Assembly (NCBI GenBank): GCA_944390225.1
Contig: CALXPB010000007.1
Coordinates: forward strand, 1 to 56,111
Direction of reading: 5' to 3'
DNA length: 56,111 nucleotides
DNA from: an uncultured Alphaproteobacteria bacterium
GTDB taxonomy: Bacteria > Pseudomonadota > Alphaproteobacteria > Rs-D84
Shown here: positions 44,701 to 54,952 of the stretch, piece by piece
How the letters are laid out: each line of letters opens with the position of its first letter
How positions within the stretch are numbered: position 1 is the stretch's first letter
Translations under genes and position numbers: made by a program
Notes under the pieces: generated by a model
What the model was told of the DNA's origin: nothing
The model's database searches: none
The model's input: only the letters and a program-made list of their open reading frames with translations

Positions 44701-46254
44701 ATGGAAGGGAAGTCTTTATTATCAAAATTCGGTATGTCTCGTGTATTGCTGGTCTTGGCTATTGCGGGTTTGGCGGGTTGCGCGGGCAGCAATAATAATG
44801 AATATATGATGGCAGAAACACCGGCGGTTGATTATGTTGAAAGTCTGGATGTTTATTCCGCACCGCATAAAGACTCTTTTTTAAATCAGTTGGCAATGAA
44901 TTATCGTTCTTATGCTATATATAATGCTCGAATCAGCGGGTATACAGAAATGGGTGAACTGTTTGCACAAAAAGCGATTGCTGCTTTTTCTGGGGAGTTG
45001 CCGTTCCCAGAAGTTCTGGATAATTGGCCTGTTGCAGATGAACAGGAATCATTTGAATTATATACCGCATATAATGAACTGTTGGATCAGTTAAAAAATG
45101 ATGCCAGTATGACGAATCCTCAATTGGCAGCGGAGGCACAGGCAAAGTTTGATTGCTGGTTATCTGCCGCAGCAAGCGGTCAGACCGGAACTGCGAACGA
45201 GTGTCGTAACCGTTTCCAGAAAACTATGACTGCTTTGCGTGATTGTGAAGGCGGTAAGATAGTCAGCAATACAACGACAGAAACAAAGGAAACTGTTGTT
45301 ATGACAAGTGGTGATGTTTCTGTTGCAGTTGAACAACAAAACAGTGCACCTGTTGTCGCAAATACTCAAACATATTATCCTGAAACGCGTAATTTGTCTC
45401 AGATGCGCGGAACCGGTAAAGCCCGTGAAGGTGTAATCATTGTTAATAATGTAAATGTTCCCGAGAATTTAATAAATCCTGTACCTGTTCAGCAACCTTT
45501 GGTATTCAACCAGAATATTTACGGTGGGGATAAGACCAAGACTATAAGTAATAGTAATAATGATAATAGCAAGGTTGAATGTGTAAAAGAAGGTGATGTT
45601 AATTGCACTCCCCAAGTTACCGAACAACAGAGAACGATAGTACAACAGGAAATACCAACGGTAAGCGAAGAGTTAGTAACTCGAGAGGAATTTATAAATA
45701 TGATGATGGCTATGCGTGCAGAGTTGCAGGCGATTAATGCTCGGTTGGATCAGTTACAGACTGCGACAGGGGATAAAACTATTATAAAAGTTCAGCAGAT
45801 ACCGTTAGAGCCGAAACAGCAAGTTATGGAGGAGGTTTTTGAAGTTCGTTTTGATTTTGATAAAGCGGTAATAAAGCCGGAATACGAGGATTTGATAAGA
45901 CAGTTGGCAACCGCAACGCAAAATAATAAAAATATAAAGGTATCTGTTGTGGGGCATACAGATACTGTGGGGTCTGCGGATTATAATTATGCGCTTGGTG
46001 GTCGCAGAGCCGAAGCCGTTCAGAAAATGTTGATAGGGTATGGAATTCCTGCAAGTCAAATTGTTGCGGTTTCTGCCGGTGAAGAGGGTTTGGCGGTTCA
46101 GACACCTGATGGCGTTCCAAACGCGGCAAACAGACGTGCGCGCGTTGTGAAAGAAATTCATTACGAAGAACCTGCGCAGAATACACCTATAATAGTTGAA
46201 GAATATTCTATGCAAGAAGACGGAATGTGCGGTATGTACGGCTGTACTGAGTGA
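44701..46254 (+). CDS. OmpA/Pal-type lipoprotein
   Basis: 517 residues. Lipobox LAGC at about residue 27 after a short signal sequence. The N-terminal domain (about 35-180) has an all-helical look. A Gln/Thr/Asn-rich linker (about 185-330) and short coiled coil (REEFINMMMAMRAELQAINARLDQL) follow. The C-terminal OmpA domain (about 375-490) has VRFDFDKAVIKPEYEDL, VVGHTDTVGSADYNYALGGRRAEAV and NRRARVV, which should bind peptidoglycan. The last ~20 residues include two Cys. It is larger than Pal and its extra N-terminal domain is unidentified. Start after AAAAAGGATTTTTTT. Confidence 0.88.
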   Translation: MEGKSLLSKFGMSRVLLVLAIAGLAGCAGSNNNEYMMAETPAVDYVESLDVYSAPHKDSFLNQLAMNYRSYAIYNARISGYTEMGELFAQKAIAAFSGELPFPEVLDNWPVADEQESFELYTAYNELLDQLKNDASMTNPQLAAEAQAKFDCWLSAAASGQTGTANECRNRFQKTMTALRDCEGGKIVSNTTTETKETVVMTSGDVSVAVEQQNSAPVVANTQTYYPETRNLSQMRGTGKAREGVIIVNNVNVPENLINPVPVQQPLVFNQNIYGGDKTKTISNSNNDNSKVECVKEGDVNCTPQVTEQQRTIVQQEIPTVSEELVTREEFINMMMAMRAELQAINARLDQLQTATGDKTIIKVQQIPLEPKQQVMEEVFEVRFDFDKAVIKPEYEDLIRQLATATQNNKNIKVSVVGHTDTVGSADYNYALGGRRAEAVQKMLIGYGIPASQIVAVSAGEEGLAVQTPDGVPNAANRRARVVKEIHYEEPAQNTPIIVEEYSMQEDGMCGMYGCTE

Positions 46255-46283
46255 TGTAATAAAAAAATATAAGACAAAAATAC

Positions 46284-46312
46284 TTGACAAAAACAAATTA
46301 GTAGTATATATT
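46284..46312 (+). promoter_or_regulatory. Strong sigma70-type promoter of the 48-residue protein gene
   Basis: TTGACA (46284-46289), a 17-nt spacer and TATATT (46307-46312). Confidence 0.75.
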
Positions 46313-46352
46313 TGTTGCTGTCAGAGAGATGTTTTTTGAAGAGGCATTGAAA

Positions 46353-46499
46353 ATGACTGAAAATAAAAAATCGACAAGAGCTGGTTTTGTAAAAGGTGAA
46401 AATGCGATAAAAATAGCGGCGGAATTGAGAAGTCGCGGCATTAATCTTAATAACAAAGATAGCGATATTTATACTGTTGATAAAGATAATAGCAGATAG
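46353..46499 (+). CDS. Small 48-residue protein of unknown function
   Basis: An open frame encoding 48 residues (MTENKKSTRAGFVKGENAIK to the acidic end DSDIYTVDKDNSR). The start follows GAGG at suitable spacing; an ATG eight codons upstream is in frame but too close to its AGAG. A good promoter is directly upstream (46284-46312) and a terminator follows at 46554. Charged, no membrane segment or signal. Amphipathic KIAAELRSRGI suggests one helix. No family is recognised. Confidence 0.65.
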   Translation: MTENKKSTRAGFVKGENAIKIAAELRSRGINLNNKDSDIYTVDKDNSR

Positions 46500-46553
46500 T
46501 AGAATTATTTTTACATCTTTACATACCGTGTAATATTTTAACTGGTATTTTTT

Positions 46554-46578
46554 ACGGGGGATTTTTCCCCTGTTTTTA
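46554..46578 (+). terminator. Terminator after the 48-residue protein gene
   Basis: ACGGGGGA / TCCCCTGT stem with a T-rich loop and TTTTT tail. A weaker TACC / GGTA hairpin with a T run lies just before it (about 46522-46553). Confidence 0.7.
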
Positions 46579-46643
46579 ATAAAATTGTTGTTTTTTAAAG
46601 AATACGGAGTATTTTGCGGATGAATTTTTCCAGGTAGAAATTT

Positions 46644-46853
46644 TTAATTTTTTATACTATGAAACAACGCCCATAACCAAGCAACACCAGTCCAACAGAA
46701 AAGCCAACTGGCGATTCGTATTATACACATATCTTCTTTTGGCTTTTTTGTTTGGCGCGCCAACCAAGCAGGAGCCATTATTATTATAAAAAGTATAACA
46801 ACGGAAACTGCATATTTTATAAATAGTAAAATGTTTGTTGGTATTGAAATCAT
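46644..46853 (-). CDS. Small membrane protein resembling superinfection immunity proteins
   Basis: 69 residues. Two hydrophobic segments (about 6-28 and 45-65) flank a short basic-acidic loop (RQTKKPKEDM). The second contains SWLFCWTGVAWLWAL, which resembles the conserved WTGIGWIxAL segment of the superinfection-immunity family (T4 Imm-like). It lies 41 bp downstream of enolase on the same strand, behind a perfect palindrome. No strong Shine-Dalgarno. The role could be phage-related or only envelope-related. Confidence 0.6.
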   Translation of the reverse strand: MISIPTNILLFIKYAVSVVILFIIIMAPAWLARQTKKPKEDMCIIRIASWLFCWTGVAWLWALFHSIKN

Positions 46854-46866
46854 TTTGTTTGTCTGT

Positions 46867-46884
46867 GGGGCGGATATCCGCCCC
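46867..46884. repeat. Perfect 18-bp palindrome between enolase and the small membrane protein gene
   Basis: GGGGCGGATATCCGCCCC is a perfect GC-rich inverted repeat in an AT-rich gap. No T run follows on the minus strand, so it may be an mRNA-stabilising hairpin or partial terminator downstream of eno. Confidence 0.6.
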
Positions 46885-46894
46885 TTTAATTTAA

Positions 46895-48160
<1,266 letters not shown>

Positions 48161-48274
48161 TTAATTTTTCTCCTTATTACCATAAAATTTGTTTTTTATT
48201 TAAGTTCCGTCTTGTCTTATTTGACGAATTGTGTCATAATATAATCATAAAAATGATAGGAAGAAAATAAAAAT

Positions 48275-51223
48275 ATGATGAAAAAGATAATTTTTTTTAT
48301 GTTAGCCTTTACGCCAATGGTTGTAAAAGCTGCCCCCATAATCGTTGATAGCGGAACTTTTTACGGGGTTCCTGCCGGTGGTTTGAATGTTAGTTATATG
48401 TATATCGGATATGATACAGGAACACAGGACGGTAATTTTTATGCATTGCCGGGGATTAACAATGCGTTTAGTATAGAATCGGACAATGGTAGTAATATAA
48501 CTGTTAATAATGCTTTAAATATTGCGACAGGTTATACGTTGACAATGGGGGCAGGGCAAGGTTCTGGGTTAATAAATGTCACACTTGGTGCTGTAAACTA
48601 TGATAGTGGGCAATCTACTGCTAGTGGTGGGGCATTAAATATTACAAATGTAAATGAGTTTACAATAAACGGTCCTGTGTATGCTTTTTCTGGTTTTTCT
48701 GTTAATGCAAATACTATGGCTTCGGGGGCTATTGATATAAGTGGCGGAAATACTGTATTAAATATTTCTGCTTCTCTAAGTTTGGCACAAATTATAAACA
48801 GTGGAACAGGTAATGTTAATATTGATGCAGGAAGTATAATTTTGAATGGCGGTGTTCAAAATAATAATATAGGTTCTACTTTTACTATGTTGGCTGGTGG
48901 CGGTATCACTTCAGAATCGGGTGGTATTGAAAATGTAGGAACGATGATAATTAATACCAGTGAAGAATTTGGAAACGTTTCTGTTAAAACAGGTACGATG
49001 GCAAATTCTGGAAATATGACAATTTATGCGAATGATTTTACAATCTCGGGTGGTGATTCTGAAAATCCTTCTTTGGTTAATTCCGGTAATTTAAAAATGA
49101 ATATTACAGGAGAGACAAATCTTGCTTATGGATTTGATTTCTCTGGAATGTCTTCAAATAATACATTCGAATTGATTACAGGGTCCTTGGTTCTTGGTGA
49201 CGGAAATTCAGATGATTTATGGGCACAAATAGGTGCTAATAATTTAAACAGTTTTGTCTTGGAAATTACAAATAATGACTTGAATCTTGGTGCTGGTATA
49301 TATAACGGTTATAATGGTAATACAATGGCTTCAATGAAATTAGCAGGGCAATCTGTTACCGTAAATGGAAATATAACAAATAAAGGTAAAGACCTTATAA
49401 TAGAAGGTGAAACGATAACTGTTAACGGAACTGTAAACGGTGGTGTCAGTTTTATGAATGTCGGTCAAATGGACATTAATACCATAAAAGATCAAAGCGG
49501 TAATGATATTGAAGGTAATTATGTTTTTGATGATAACAGTTCGTTGAATGCTATAATTTCATCTGGTAAAAGTTATTGGACAACTGTTGATAATATGACA
49601 AATAACTCCGGCGGTAGTACGCAGGCTTTGATTTCTGTGGGTGGAACTTTTGTCTCAAATGTAACTGAATTTGGAACATCTTCTAATAATACTCCGTTGC
49701 AGGACGGTCAAATTGGTATCGTACTAAATAGTAGCGTTGACCAAGGGTCTGCTATTTTACTAGTCAAGGCAGAAAACGGTATCCAAGAACTAGGAAATAA
49801 AATTCGTAATTTGAACGTTAATTTTTGTAATGAAGATGGTACAAGTTGTATAAATTATCTAGAAGCTTTTAACGGTTATAATGCGACCAGTGAAGAGTTA
49901 CCTGTATATTTATCTTTGCGTGATACAAATGGTGACGGGCTGGCAGACAGTATATATGTTGTGTTTGATCCGCAGTTTGGTGGACCTGTAAATGTTTTTG
50001 ATATTCAACCAGTAGTTGGAAAGAATCCTTATCATACTAACAGTGAGTATGAATCTGCAGGTGCTTTGGATGATGTAGTTGCGTCGCAAATTGCGAACAA
50101 GACTTTCTCTGAAAAAAGTCCGATTGAAGTTATACCTGTCATTTTTGAAGGAACGAATTTAGCCGAGATGGCACAAGAACTATATAATCGTATGGATGAT
50201 TATTATATGGATCTTGATAGCACTGGATTAACAAGTTTCAGTCATTTATTCCAACCGTATGAACTGGAACAAATTGCCGGCAATATTGCTTTGAATGAGC
50301 ATGCCAACTTCCGTTCATTTGAAGATCGTTTATTTGATGAATTCATTTGGAATCGCAATCGTAGTTTGAAAAAGGCTTGGGTTGATGTGGATTTCGGTAT
50401 GTTAAACCAAAAGTTTGCAGATGGTAATAAATCAGATGGGAATCGCTTTAATTTATCTGCGGGTGTTGACTGGCAGAATTCTGAAACCGTAATGCTGGGG
50501 TTGACGGGACATGTATCAAATACTACAAACGATTATCTTGAAACCTTGGATTTAGGTTATGTCCCTGGGGAATCTATTCTGGGGCAAATAGAGACAAATG
50601 TAGAAAATATGAATATCGGTTTGGGGGGCTATTTCATAAAGATATTAGGGGAGAAAACGCGTATTTATGGAAATGCTTTTGTTGATATGCATATCTTTGA
50701 TATTTCACGTACGCAGAATTATGTTGCACAAATTAGCGGTTCTGGCAACTCTTTCAGCGTTATAAGTGAATGGGGCTTGATGCATGATTTATTGAATCAA
50801 TATGTTGTCGGTAATATGTATGTTCGGGCTGGATATAATTTCGGTTTCTCTTTGTCAGAAGAGGCGGATGGGCAAGATTATATGGATATGAAATCTGACG
50901 GGTATTTCATTTTAACGCCGGGGTATTCTTTGGTTGCGCAGAAACGTATTTATCCGTCTACATGGTTCCAGATTCGTCCGTATGCTTCGGTTGGTATAGA
51001 ATACGACGTTTTCGGAGTACCGGATTCTATGAAGTATAAGTTCGCTTTGGCTGAATCTTATACGGATTATAGTATTGATATTGATCCGTTGTGGGCAAAT
51101 GTCGGAGGCGGTGTAGAATTTTTATCCGCTAACGGTATCCAGTTAGGATTGGATTATCGTTATCAATATAATCCCGCAATTCAATTACATAATATAAAAG
51201 TTTCCGGTTCATATAGATTCTGA
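48275..51223 (+). CDS. Autotransporter (type Va secretion) protein
   Basis: 982 residues. The signal peptide ends in VVKAA. The passenger (about 25-690) is rich in Asn, Gly, Ser, Thr and short beta-strand repeats (NVNEFTINGPV, TVNGNITNKG), as in beta-helical adhesins, and has few Cys. The C-terminal beta domain (about 700-982: KKAWVDVDFGM, FNLSAGVDWQN, GLGGYFIKI, YVRAGYNFGF) ends in SGSYRF with a terminal Phe. An adhesin or surface enzyme is likely; no catalytic motif is seen. The start follows AGGAAG at a long distance, and an adjacent ATG is equally possible. It is divergent from eno and has its own terminator. Confidence 0.9.
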   Translation: MMKKIIFFMLAFTPMVVKAAPIIVDSGTFYGVPAGGLNVSYMYIGYDTGTQDGNFYALPGINNAFSIESDNGSNITVNNALNIATGYTLTMGAGQGSGLINVTLGAVNYDSGQSTASGGALNITNVNEFTINGPVYAFSGFSVNANTMASGAIDISGGNTVLNISASLSLAQIINSGTGNVNIDAGSIILNGGVQNNNIGSTFTMLAGGGITSESGGIENVGTMIINTSEEFGNVSVKTGTMANSGNMTIYANDFTISGGDSENPSLVNSGNLKMNITGETNLAYGFDFSGMSSNNTFELITGSLVLGDGNSDDLWAQIGANNLNSFVLEITNNDLNLGAGIYNGYNGNTMASMKLAGQSVTVNGNITNKGKDLIIEGETITVNGTVNGGVSFMNVGQMDINTIKDQSGNDIEGNYVFDDNSSLNAIISSGKSYWTTVDNMTNNSGGSTQALISVGGTFVSNVTEFGTSSNNTPLQDGQIGIVLNSSVDQGSAILLVKAENGIQELGNKIRNLNVNFCNEDGTSCINYLEAFNGYNATSEELPVYLSLRDTNGDGLADSIYVVFDPQFGGPVNVFDIQPVVGKNPYHTNSEYESAGALDDVVASQIANKTFSEKSPIEVIPVIFEGTNLAEMAQELYNRMDDYYMDLDSTGLTSFSHLFQPYELEQIAGNIALNEHANFRSFEDRLFDEFIWNRNRSLKKAWVDVDFGMLNQKFADGNKSDGNRFNLSAGVDWQNSETVMLGLTGHVSNTTNDYLETLDLGYVPGESILGQIETNVENMNIGLGGYFIKILGEKTRIYGNAFVDMHIFDISRTQNYVAQISGSGNSFSVISEWGLMHDLLNQYVVGNMYVRAGYNFGFSLSEEADGQDYMDMKSDGYFILTPGYSLVAQKRIYPSTWFQIRPYASVGIEYDVFGVPDSMKYKFALAESYTDYSIDIDPLWANVGGGVEFLSANGIQLGLDYRYQYNPAIQLHNIKVSGSYRF

Positions 51224-51225
51224 TT

Positions 51226-51251
51226 TAAACCGCCTAAAAAGGCGGTTTTTA
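51226..51251 (+). terminator. Autotransporter gene terminator
   Basis: AAACCGCC-TAAAAA-GGCGGTTT hairpin and T run directly after the stop. Confidence 0.85.
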
Positions 51252-51271
51252 GTTTTAAAAGAGAAAATATT

Positions 51272-51293
51272 AATTAAGTGTTTATACTTAATT
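51272..51293. repeat. 8-bp inverted repeat between two terminators
   Basis: AATTAAGT-GTTTAT-ACTTAATT in the gap between the autotransporter terminator and the ssb terminator. Purpose unknown; possibly chance in AT-rich DNA. Confidence 0.35.
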
Positions 51294-51318
51294 GATGACC
51301 TTGTAATAAAATGTTTAT

Positions 51319-51349
51319 AAAAAAACCCGCATTTGCGGGATTTTTTTTG
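51319..51349 (-). terminator. ssb terminator
   Basis: CCCGC-ATTT-GCGGG stem with an A run that becomes a T run on the minus strand, just after the ssb stop. Confidence 0.85.
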
Positions 51350-51354
51350 TCTTA

Positions 51355-51822
51355 TTAAAACGGTATGTCGTCCGCAATATCGGATACGGATATTTCTTCA
51401 TGAGATTGACCATTTGTACCGGAATTAGAAGCATTGTATTCATTGCCCGTTGCGGAGTTATCAAGACTTTTTGCACCCCCAAGTATGACCATTTGACCAG
51501 AATACGGATTTAGTATTACTTCTGTTGTATAAACGTCAATGCCCTGTTGGTTTTGCCATTTACGCGTACGTAAAGATCCCTCTAAATAAAGTTTAGTCCC
51601 TTTTTGTAACATACGTTCAGCGACTTCTGCCAGATTTGGATTGAATATAACGATTCTGTGCCATTCTGTTTGTTCTTTTTGTTCGCCAGACTGTCTGTCG
51701 CGCCAACGATCAGATGTTGCAAGAGAAAAACTGACGACCTTTTGTCCGCTTTGCATTGTTCTTACTTGTGGGTCTTGCCCGACGTTACCGACCAGTATAA
51801 CTTTATTTATGCTACCTGCCAT
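51355..51822 (-). CDS. ssb: Single-stranded DNA-binding protein
   Basis: Coats single-stranded DNA in replication and repair, 155 residues. The OB-fold core has [27 protein letters not shown] and [13 protein letters not shown] Gly/Ser/Asn-rich linker and the conserved acidic tip DIADDIPF, which binds partner proteins, are intact. The start follows AGGAAG. Divergent from rho. Confidence 0.97.
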   Translation of the reverse strand: MAGSINKVILVGNVGQDPQVRTMQSGQKVVSFSLATSDRWRDRQSGEQKEQTEWHRIVIFNPNLAEVAERMLQKGTKLYLEGSLRTRKWQNQQGIDVYTTEVILNPYSGQMVILGGAKSLDNSATGNEYNASNSGTNGQSHEEISVSDIADDIPF

Positions 51823-51949
51823 GCTTACTTCCTTTTTTGTCTTATGTATTAGTTATTTGAGCAACAAATCTCTAAAAAATCAAGAAAAATCATAATTTAG
51901 ATTTATCTTCTTATAAAACCGGAATCTGACGATATGAATAAAAAACGAC

Positions 51950-51978
51950 TTGACATTTTGACAAAAAAATTATATAAT
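51950..51978 (+). promoter_or_regulatory. Promoter of rho
   Basis: TTGACA (51950-51955), a 17-nt spacer and consensus TATAAT (51973-51978). The predicted start is near 51985, giving a ~54-nt leader. Confidence 0.85.
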
Positions 51979-52038
51979 AATATGGTCAATTAAATAGGAG
52001 GCGAGCTTTCTGTCTCCATTTCCACAAAAGGATTTTTT

Positions 52039-53307
52039 ATGCATATTAACGAGTTAAAGGCTAAATCGCCACAGCAGTTATTGAAAATGGCGGAAGATAT
52101 GGGAATTGAAAATCCGTCTCAGTTGAACGTACAGCAATTACGTTTTGCTGTGATGCGTGTTTTCGCTGCGGATAAGAAGATAACTCTTATTGGGGACGGG
52201 GTTCTGGAACGTGTACAGGATGGTTTTGGTTTCTTGCGCGCTCCGGAAAGCAACTATTTAGCAGGTCCCGATGATTTGTATGTTTCTCCTGCGTTGATTA
52301 AAAAGTACGGTCTGAAAACAGGGGATTATATTGAAGGTCAGATTCAGGCTCCGCAGAATGAATCGGAACGTTATTTCGCTTTGGAAACGATTGAACGGGT
52401 AAACGGTGGAGACCCTGACAAATTACGGCATCGCGTATCTTTTGACGACATGACACCGCTGTACCCAGACGAGATTCTGAAAATGGAAGTGGTGGATGAC
52501 AGCGATAAAGGGCGTAGTTTATCGGCACGTGTCATAGACTTAATTTCTCCGACTGGTAAGGGGCAGCGCAGTTTGATTGTTGCGCCACCTCGTACAGGTA
52601 AAACGGTTATGTTGCAGAACATTGCACATTCTATTGCGACGAATTATCCTGATGTAAAACTAATAGTTCTGTTAATTGATGAGCGTCCAGAAGAAGTGAC
52701 AGACATGCAACGTAGCGTCAAGGGAGAGGTTGTTTCGTCTACTTTTGATGAACCTGCTGCGCGTCATATTCAGGTTGCAGAAATGGTAATAGAAAAGGCT
52801 AAACGTTTGGTCGAGGCGGGGCAGGATGTCGTAATTCTATTAGACTCTATTACCAGATTAGGCCGGGCATATAATACCGTCGTTCCAAGCAGTGGTAAAG
52901 TTCTTACTGGCGGTGTGGATGCATACGCATTACAAAGACCGAAACGTTTCTTTGGGGCTGCTCGTAATATTGAAGGTGGTGGTTCTTTAACGATAATTGC
53001 GACGGCTTTAGTTGATACAGGATCCAAGATGGACGAGGTTATATTTGAAGAATTTAAAGGGACGGGTAATAGCGAAATAATCTTGGATAGGAAATTGTCT
53101 GATAAGCGGGTTTATCCGGCAATAGACATTACAAAATCAGGTACAAGAAAAGAAGATTTATTGGTTGATAAGGATACTTTATCAAAGATGTATGTATTGC
53201 GCCGAATAATTAATCCGATGGGAACATTAGAAGCAATGGAATTCTTGTTGGATAAGTTAAGAATAACTAAGACGAATGCAGATTTCTTTAATTCAATGAA
53301 TCAGTAA
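52039..53307 (+). CDS. rho: Transcription termination factor Rho
   Basis: Hexameric RNA helicase ending transcription at unstructured sites, 422 residues. The N-terminal helical domain, the RNA-binding cold-shock-like domain ([14 protein letters not shown]), Walker A APPRTGKT, Walker [14 protein letters not shown], and the Q/R-loop region are visible. The start follows AAAAGGATTTTTT. A strong promoter with a short leader lies upstream, and a terminator follows at 53306. Confidence 0.98.
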   Translation: MHINELKAKSPQQLLKMAEDMGIENPSQLNVQQLRFAVMRVFAADKKITLIGDGVLERVQDGFGFLRAPESNYLAGPDDLYVSPALIKKYGLKTGDYIEGQIQAPQNESERYFALETIERVNGGDPDKLRHRVSFDDMTPLYPDEILKMEVVDDSDKGRSLSARVIDLISPTGKGQRSLIVAPPRTGKTVMLQNIAHSIATNYPDVKLIVLLIDERPEEVTDMQRSVKGEVVSSTFDEPAARHIQVAEMVIEKAKRLVEAGQDVVILLDSITRLGRAYNTVVPSSGKVLTGGVDAYALQRPKRFFGAARNIEGGGSLTIIATALVDTGSKMDEVIFEEFKGTGNSEIILDRKLSDKRVYPAIDITKSGTRKEDLLVDKDTLSKMYVLRRIINPMGTLEAMEFLLDKLRITKTNADFFNSMNQ

Positions 53308-53331
53308 AAGGGCCTTGGGAAAGGCCTTTTT
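53306..53331 (+). terminator. rho terminator
   Basis: AAGGGCCTT / AAGGCCTT stem and T run directly after the rho stop. The spanin-like genes start 18 bp later, so they may be read through or use a weak unseen promoter. Confidence 0.75.
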
Positions 53332-53348
53332 CTTTGGGTGTTTTTCAA

Positions 53349-53588
53349 ATGTATAAAGTATATTTTTTAATATTTTTAGGCTTAGTTGTTTTAGGGGCCT
53401 ATTTTGCCGGTACAGTAAGCGGAAAAGCATTATGCAAAGAAGAGGGGGCCGTATCGGTTAGTCAAAAACTTATAGAAGAGCAAAAAGTTATTTCAGAAAA
53501 AAGAGTAAAAGTAAATGCGAAAGTTTTTAATACTGCTACCGGTGATATTCGTCGGATCTTGCGCGAGAAATATTCCATTGCAGAATAG
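53349..53588 (+). CDS. Candidate inner-membrane spanin-like (Rz-type) protein
   Basis: 79 residues. An N-terminal membrane segment (about 5-24, VYFLIFLGLVVLGAYFAG) with no cleavage site is followed by a charged, probably coiled helix (EEQKVISEKRVKVNAKVFNT, DIRRILREKY). This is the plan of phage i-spanins. A second gene starts inside it in the +1 frame and runs past its end, as rz1 does in rz. The ATG at 53349 lacks a good Shine-Dalgarno; an in-frame TTG five codons upstream is the alternative. There are no phage genes nearby. Family assignment is by architecture and wording, not by search. Confidence 0.6.
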   Translation: MYKVYFLIFLGLVVLGAYFAGTVSGKALCKEEGAVSVSQKLIEEQKVISEKRVKVNAKVFNTATGDIRRILREKYSIAE

Positions 53589-53700
53589 TATTTATTCTTC
53601 ATGTGAACCGATTTACGGTCGAGCAAGTGACTGGGAGATTATCAGTGACGATTTGGCACGAAATATTTATCGTCATAATCTCCAGTGTGAAAATATTTAA
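53515..53700 (+). CDS. Candidate outer-membrane spanin-like (Rz1-type) lipoprotein overlapping the previous gene
   Basis: 61 residues in the +1 frame, overlapping the i-spanin-like gene by 74 bp. The signal sequence ends in FVGSC, a plausible lipobox with Cys at residue 16. The mature part contains CEPIY, then ISDDLARNIYRHN and a final Cys. The spacing of CxPIY, a following Asp and an AR-I-HN motif resembles small Rz1-like proteins encoded beside Rz in many phages. Both partners together would span the periplasm and fuse the membranes in phage lysis. Here the role is unknown. Confidence 0.6.
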   Translation: MRKFLILLPVIFVGSCARNIPLQNSIYSSCEPIYGRASDWEIISDDLARNIYRHNLQCENI

Positions 53701-53720
53701 GTTATAAAACGAATGTTTTT

Positions 53721-54743
53721 TTATTTGTTCGCTTCAACCAGACTTTCAGCGGTGTTTTTTATTTTCTGTAAAGCCGTTTCATATGTTGAGCAATCGCGAG
53801 CAATTTCAGAACGGTATGCGTCCCGCATATTTGTAGCCATATAGGCGCAGCCCTTTAAGTGCTGGGAACAATAAGAATGCCCCATTGCAAAAGATTGCTG
53901 ACCTCGTACGCGACTTTCTGTACCTGCCCAATCTATGTTTAACGCATTTTCTATGTTAGTCCACGAATTTTCCCCTGTATATTTTCCGACAGTCTCCATC
54001 CAATATTCGTTCATTTCTTCTTCTGTCCAATTATTATTGCCTTTTAAGGTCAAAATTTCTTTAATCAATCTATCTATTTCTGGTTGATATTGTGCGTCAA
54101 TCTGTGCAAGTTTTGTACTGCAATAACAGCGATTATAAGCCGTATCTTCACGCTCGCAGTAAGAATCCATACATTCAACATAATCCGCCATGCAGCGAGA
54201 TGACGGTAATGATGTAACGTTGGTCTCATAAGTTGTTATACCGGAAGAAGTTCTGCTGGTATTTGTTGAATAGTCTGTTCGAATACTTCTTGTTGCCGGT
54301 GCTTTTACAGAAATCGTAGATGTTCCTGTTCTGGCGACTACGCCACGAGAAGAATTATTGTTAGTATTTGTCGTTCTTGTTGCGGTGTTTGTTGTCGCAG
54401 AGCGTGCCGAACTTGTAGAATTTGTTGTGCTAGCGACGGTCGCTGCCGTGTTTCTAGATGATGTGTTAGTTGTTGTTGCAACGCGAGCAGTTGTTCTTGG
54501 TACGACATTTCTGGTTGTGGTATTTGAAGCATTTCTGGTTCTTGTCAGTACATTTATTTGTGCGTTTGACTGACTGGGGGTAGTTCCTGGATTAAGGGTT
54601 GTTTTCATTTTATTATTCATATATGGGTATAAATTATTATATGTATTTGCGCTAATATAATTAGCCGGAGAGGTTGTTGCAAAAGCCTCAGATAAGAATA
54701 TCAGGGTAAAAAGAAACGAAAAAAAACGAAGAGATTTAATCAT
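53721..54743 (-). CDS. Exported Ser/Thr-rich protein with Cys motif, paralogue of the 15.4 kb giant
   Basis: 340 residues. The signal peptide ends in SEAFA. A long Thr/Ser/Asn/Arg/Ala low-complexity region (about 25-160) is followed by CMADYVECMDSYCE, then RCYCS, matching CREVYYSCMDEFC and RCACS of the 15365-18493 product in order and spacing. A helical region with four more Cys completes it. The start lacks a clear Shine-Dalgarno; it is chosen because it gives a signal peptide, and upstream Met codons in frame are possible. It is convergent with the spanin-like pair. Function unknown. Confidence 0.8.
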   Translation of the reverse strand: MIKSLRFFSFLFTLIFLSEAFATTSPANYISANTYNNLYPYMNNKMKTTLNPGTTPSQSNAQINVLTRTRNASNTTTRNVVPRTTARVATTTNTSSRNTAATVASTTNSTSSARSATTNTATRTTNTNNNSSRGVVARTGTSTISVKAPATRSIRTDYSTNTSRTSSGITTYETNVTSLPSSRCMADYVECMDSYCEREDTAYNRCYCSTKLAQIDAQYQPEIDRLIKEILTLKGNNNWTEEEMNEYWMETVGKYTGENSWTNIENALNIDWAGTESRVRGQQSFAMGHSYCSQHLKGCAYMATNMRDAYRSEIARDCSTYETALQKIKNTAESLVEANK

Positions 54744-54800
54744 ATATGATATTTTAGAAATTTTATTAATTTTAGACAAGTACAAAATTAACATAAAGAT

Positions 54801-54828
54801 TTGCATTTTTTTAAAAGGTTGTTATAAT
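54801..54828 (+). promoter_or_regulatory. Promoter of tRNA-Pro
   Basis: TTGCAT (54801-54806), a 16-nt spacer and TATAAT (54823-54828). The tRNA begins 12 bp later. Confidence 0.75.
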
Positions 54829-54839
54829 GTAGTTCGTTT

Positions 54840-54916
54840 CGGGGTGTAGCTCAGTCTGGTAGAGTACTTGGTTTGGGACCAAGGTGTCGAAGGTTCGAAT
54901 CCTTTCGCCCCGACCA
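54840..54916 (+). tRNA. tRNA-Pro (anticodon TGG)
   Basis: A 77-nt cloverleaf with encoded CCA: acceptor CGGGGTG / CGCCCCG, D arm AGCTCAGTCTGGTAGAGT, anticodon arm CTTGG-TTTGGGA-CCAAG, T arm AAGG-TTCGAAT-CCTT. It may be the attachment site of the element that begins to its right (inference). Confidence 0.96.
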
Positions 54917-54923
54917 GAAATAA

Positions 54924-54952
54924 GGAAAGCCGTGTTTATCCACGGCTTTAAT
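54924..54952 (+). terminator. tRNA-Pro terminator
   Basis: AAAGCCGTG-TTTATC-CACGGCTTT stem with a short, weak T tail. Confidence 0.65.

Noticed and set aside
45805..46296. 163-residue minus-strand frame opposite the OmpA-type lipoprotein
   Set aside because: Antisense to the conserved OmpA domain; composition and lack of a ribosome site mark it as a shadow frame.
51982..51993. Four-codon leader peptide (ATG GTC AAT TAA) before rho
   Set aside because: The predicted transcription start from the consensus promoter lies at or after this ATG, so it is probably not transcribed intact.
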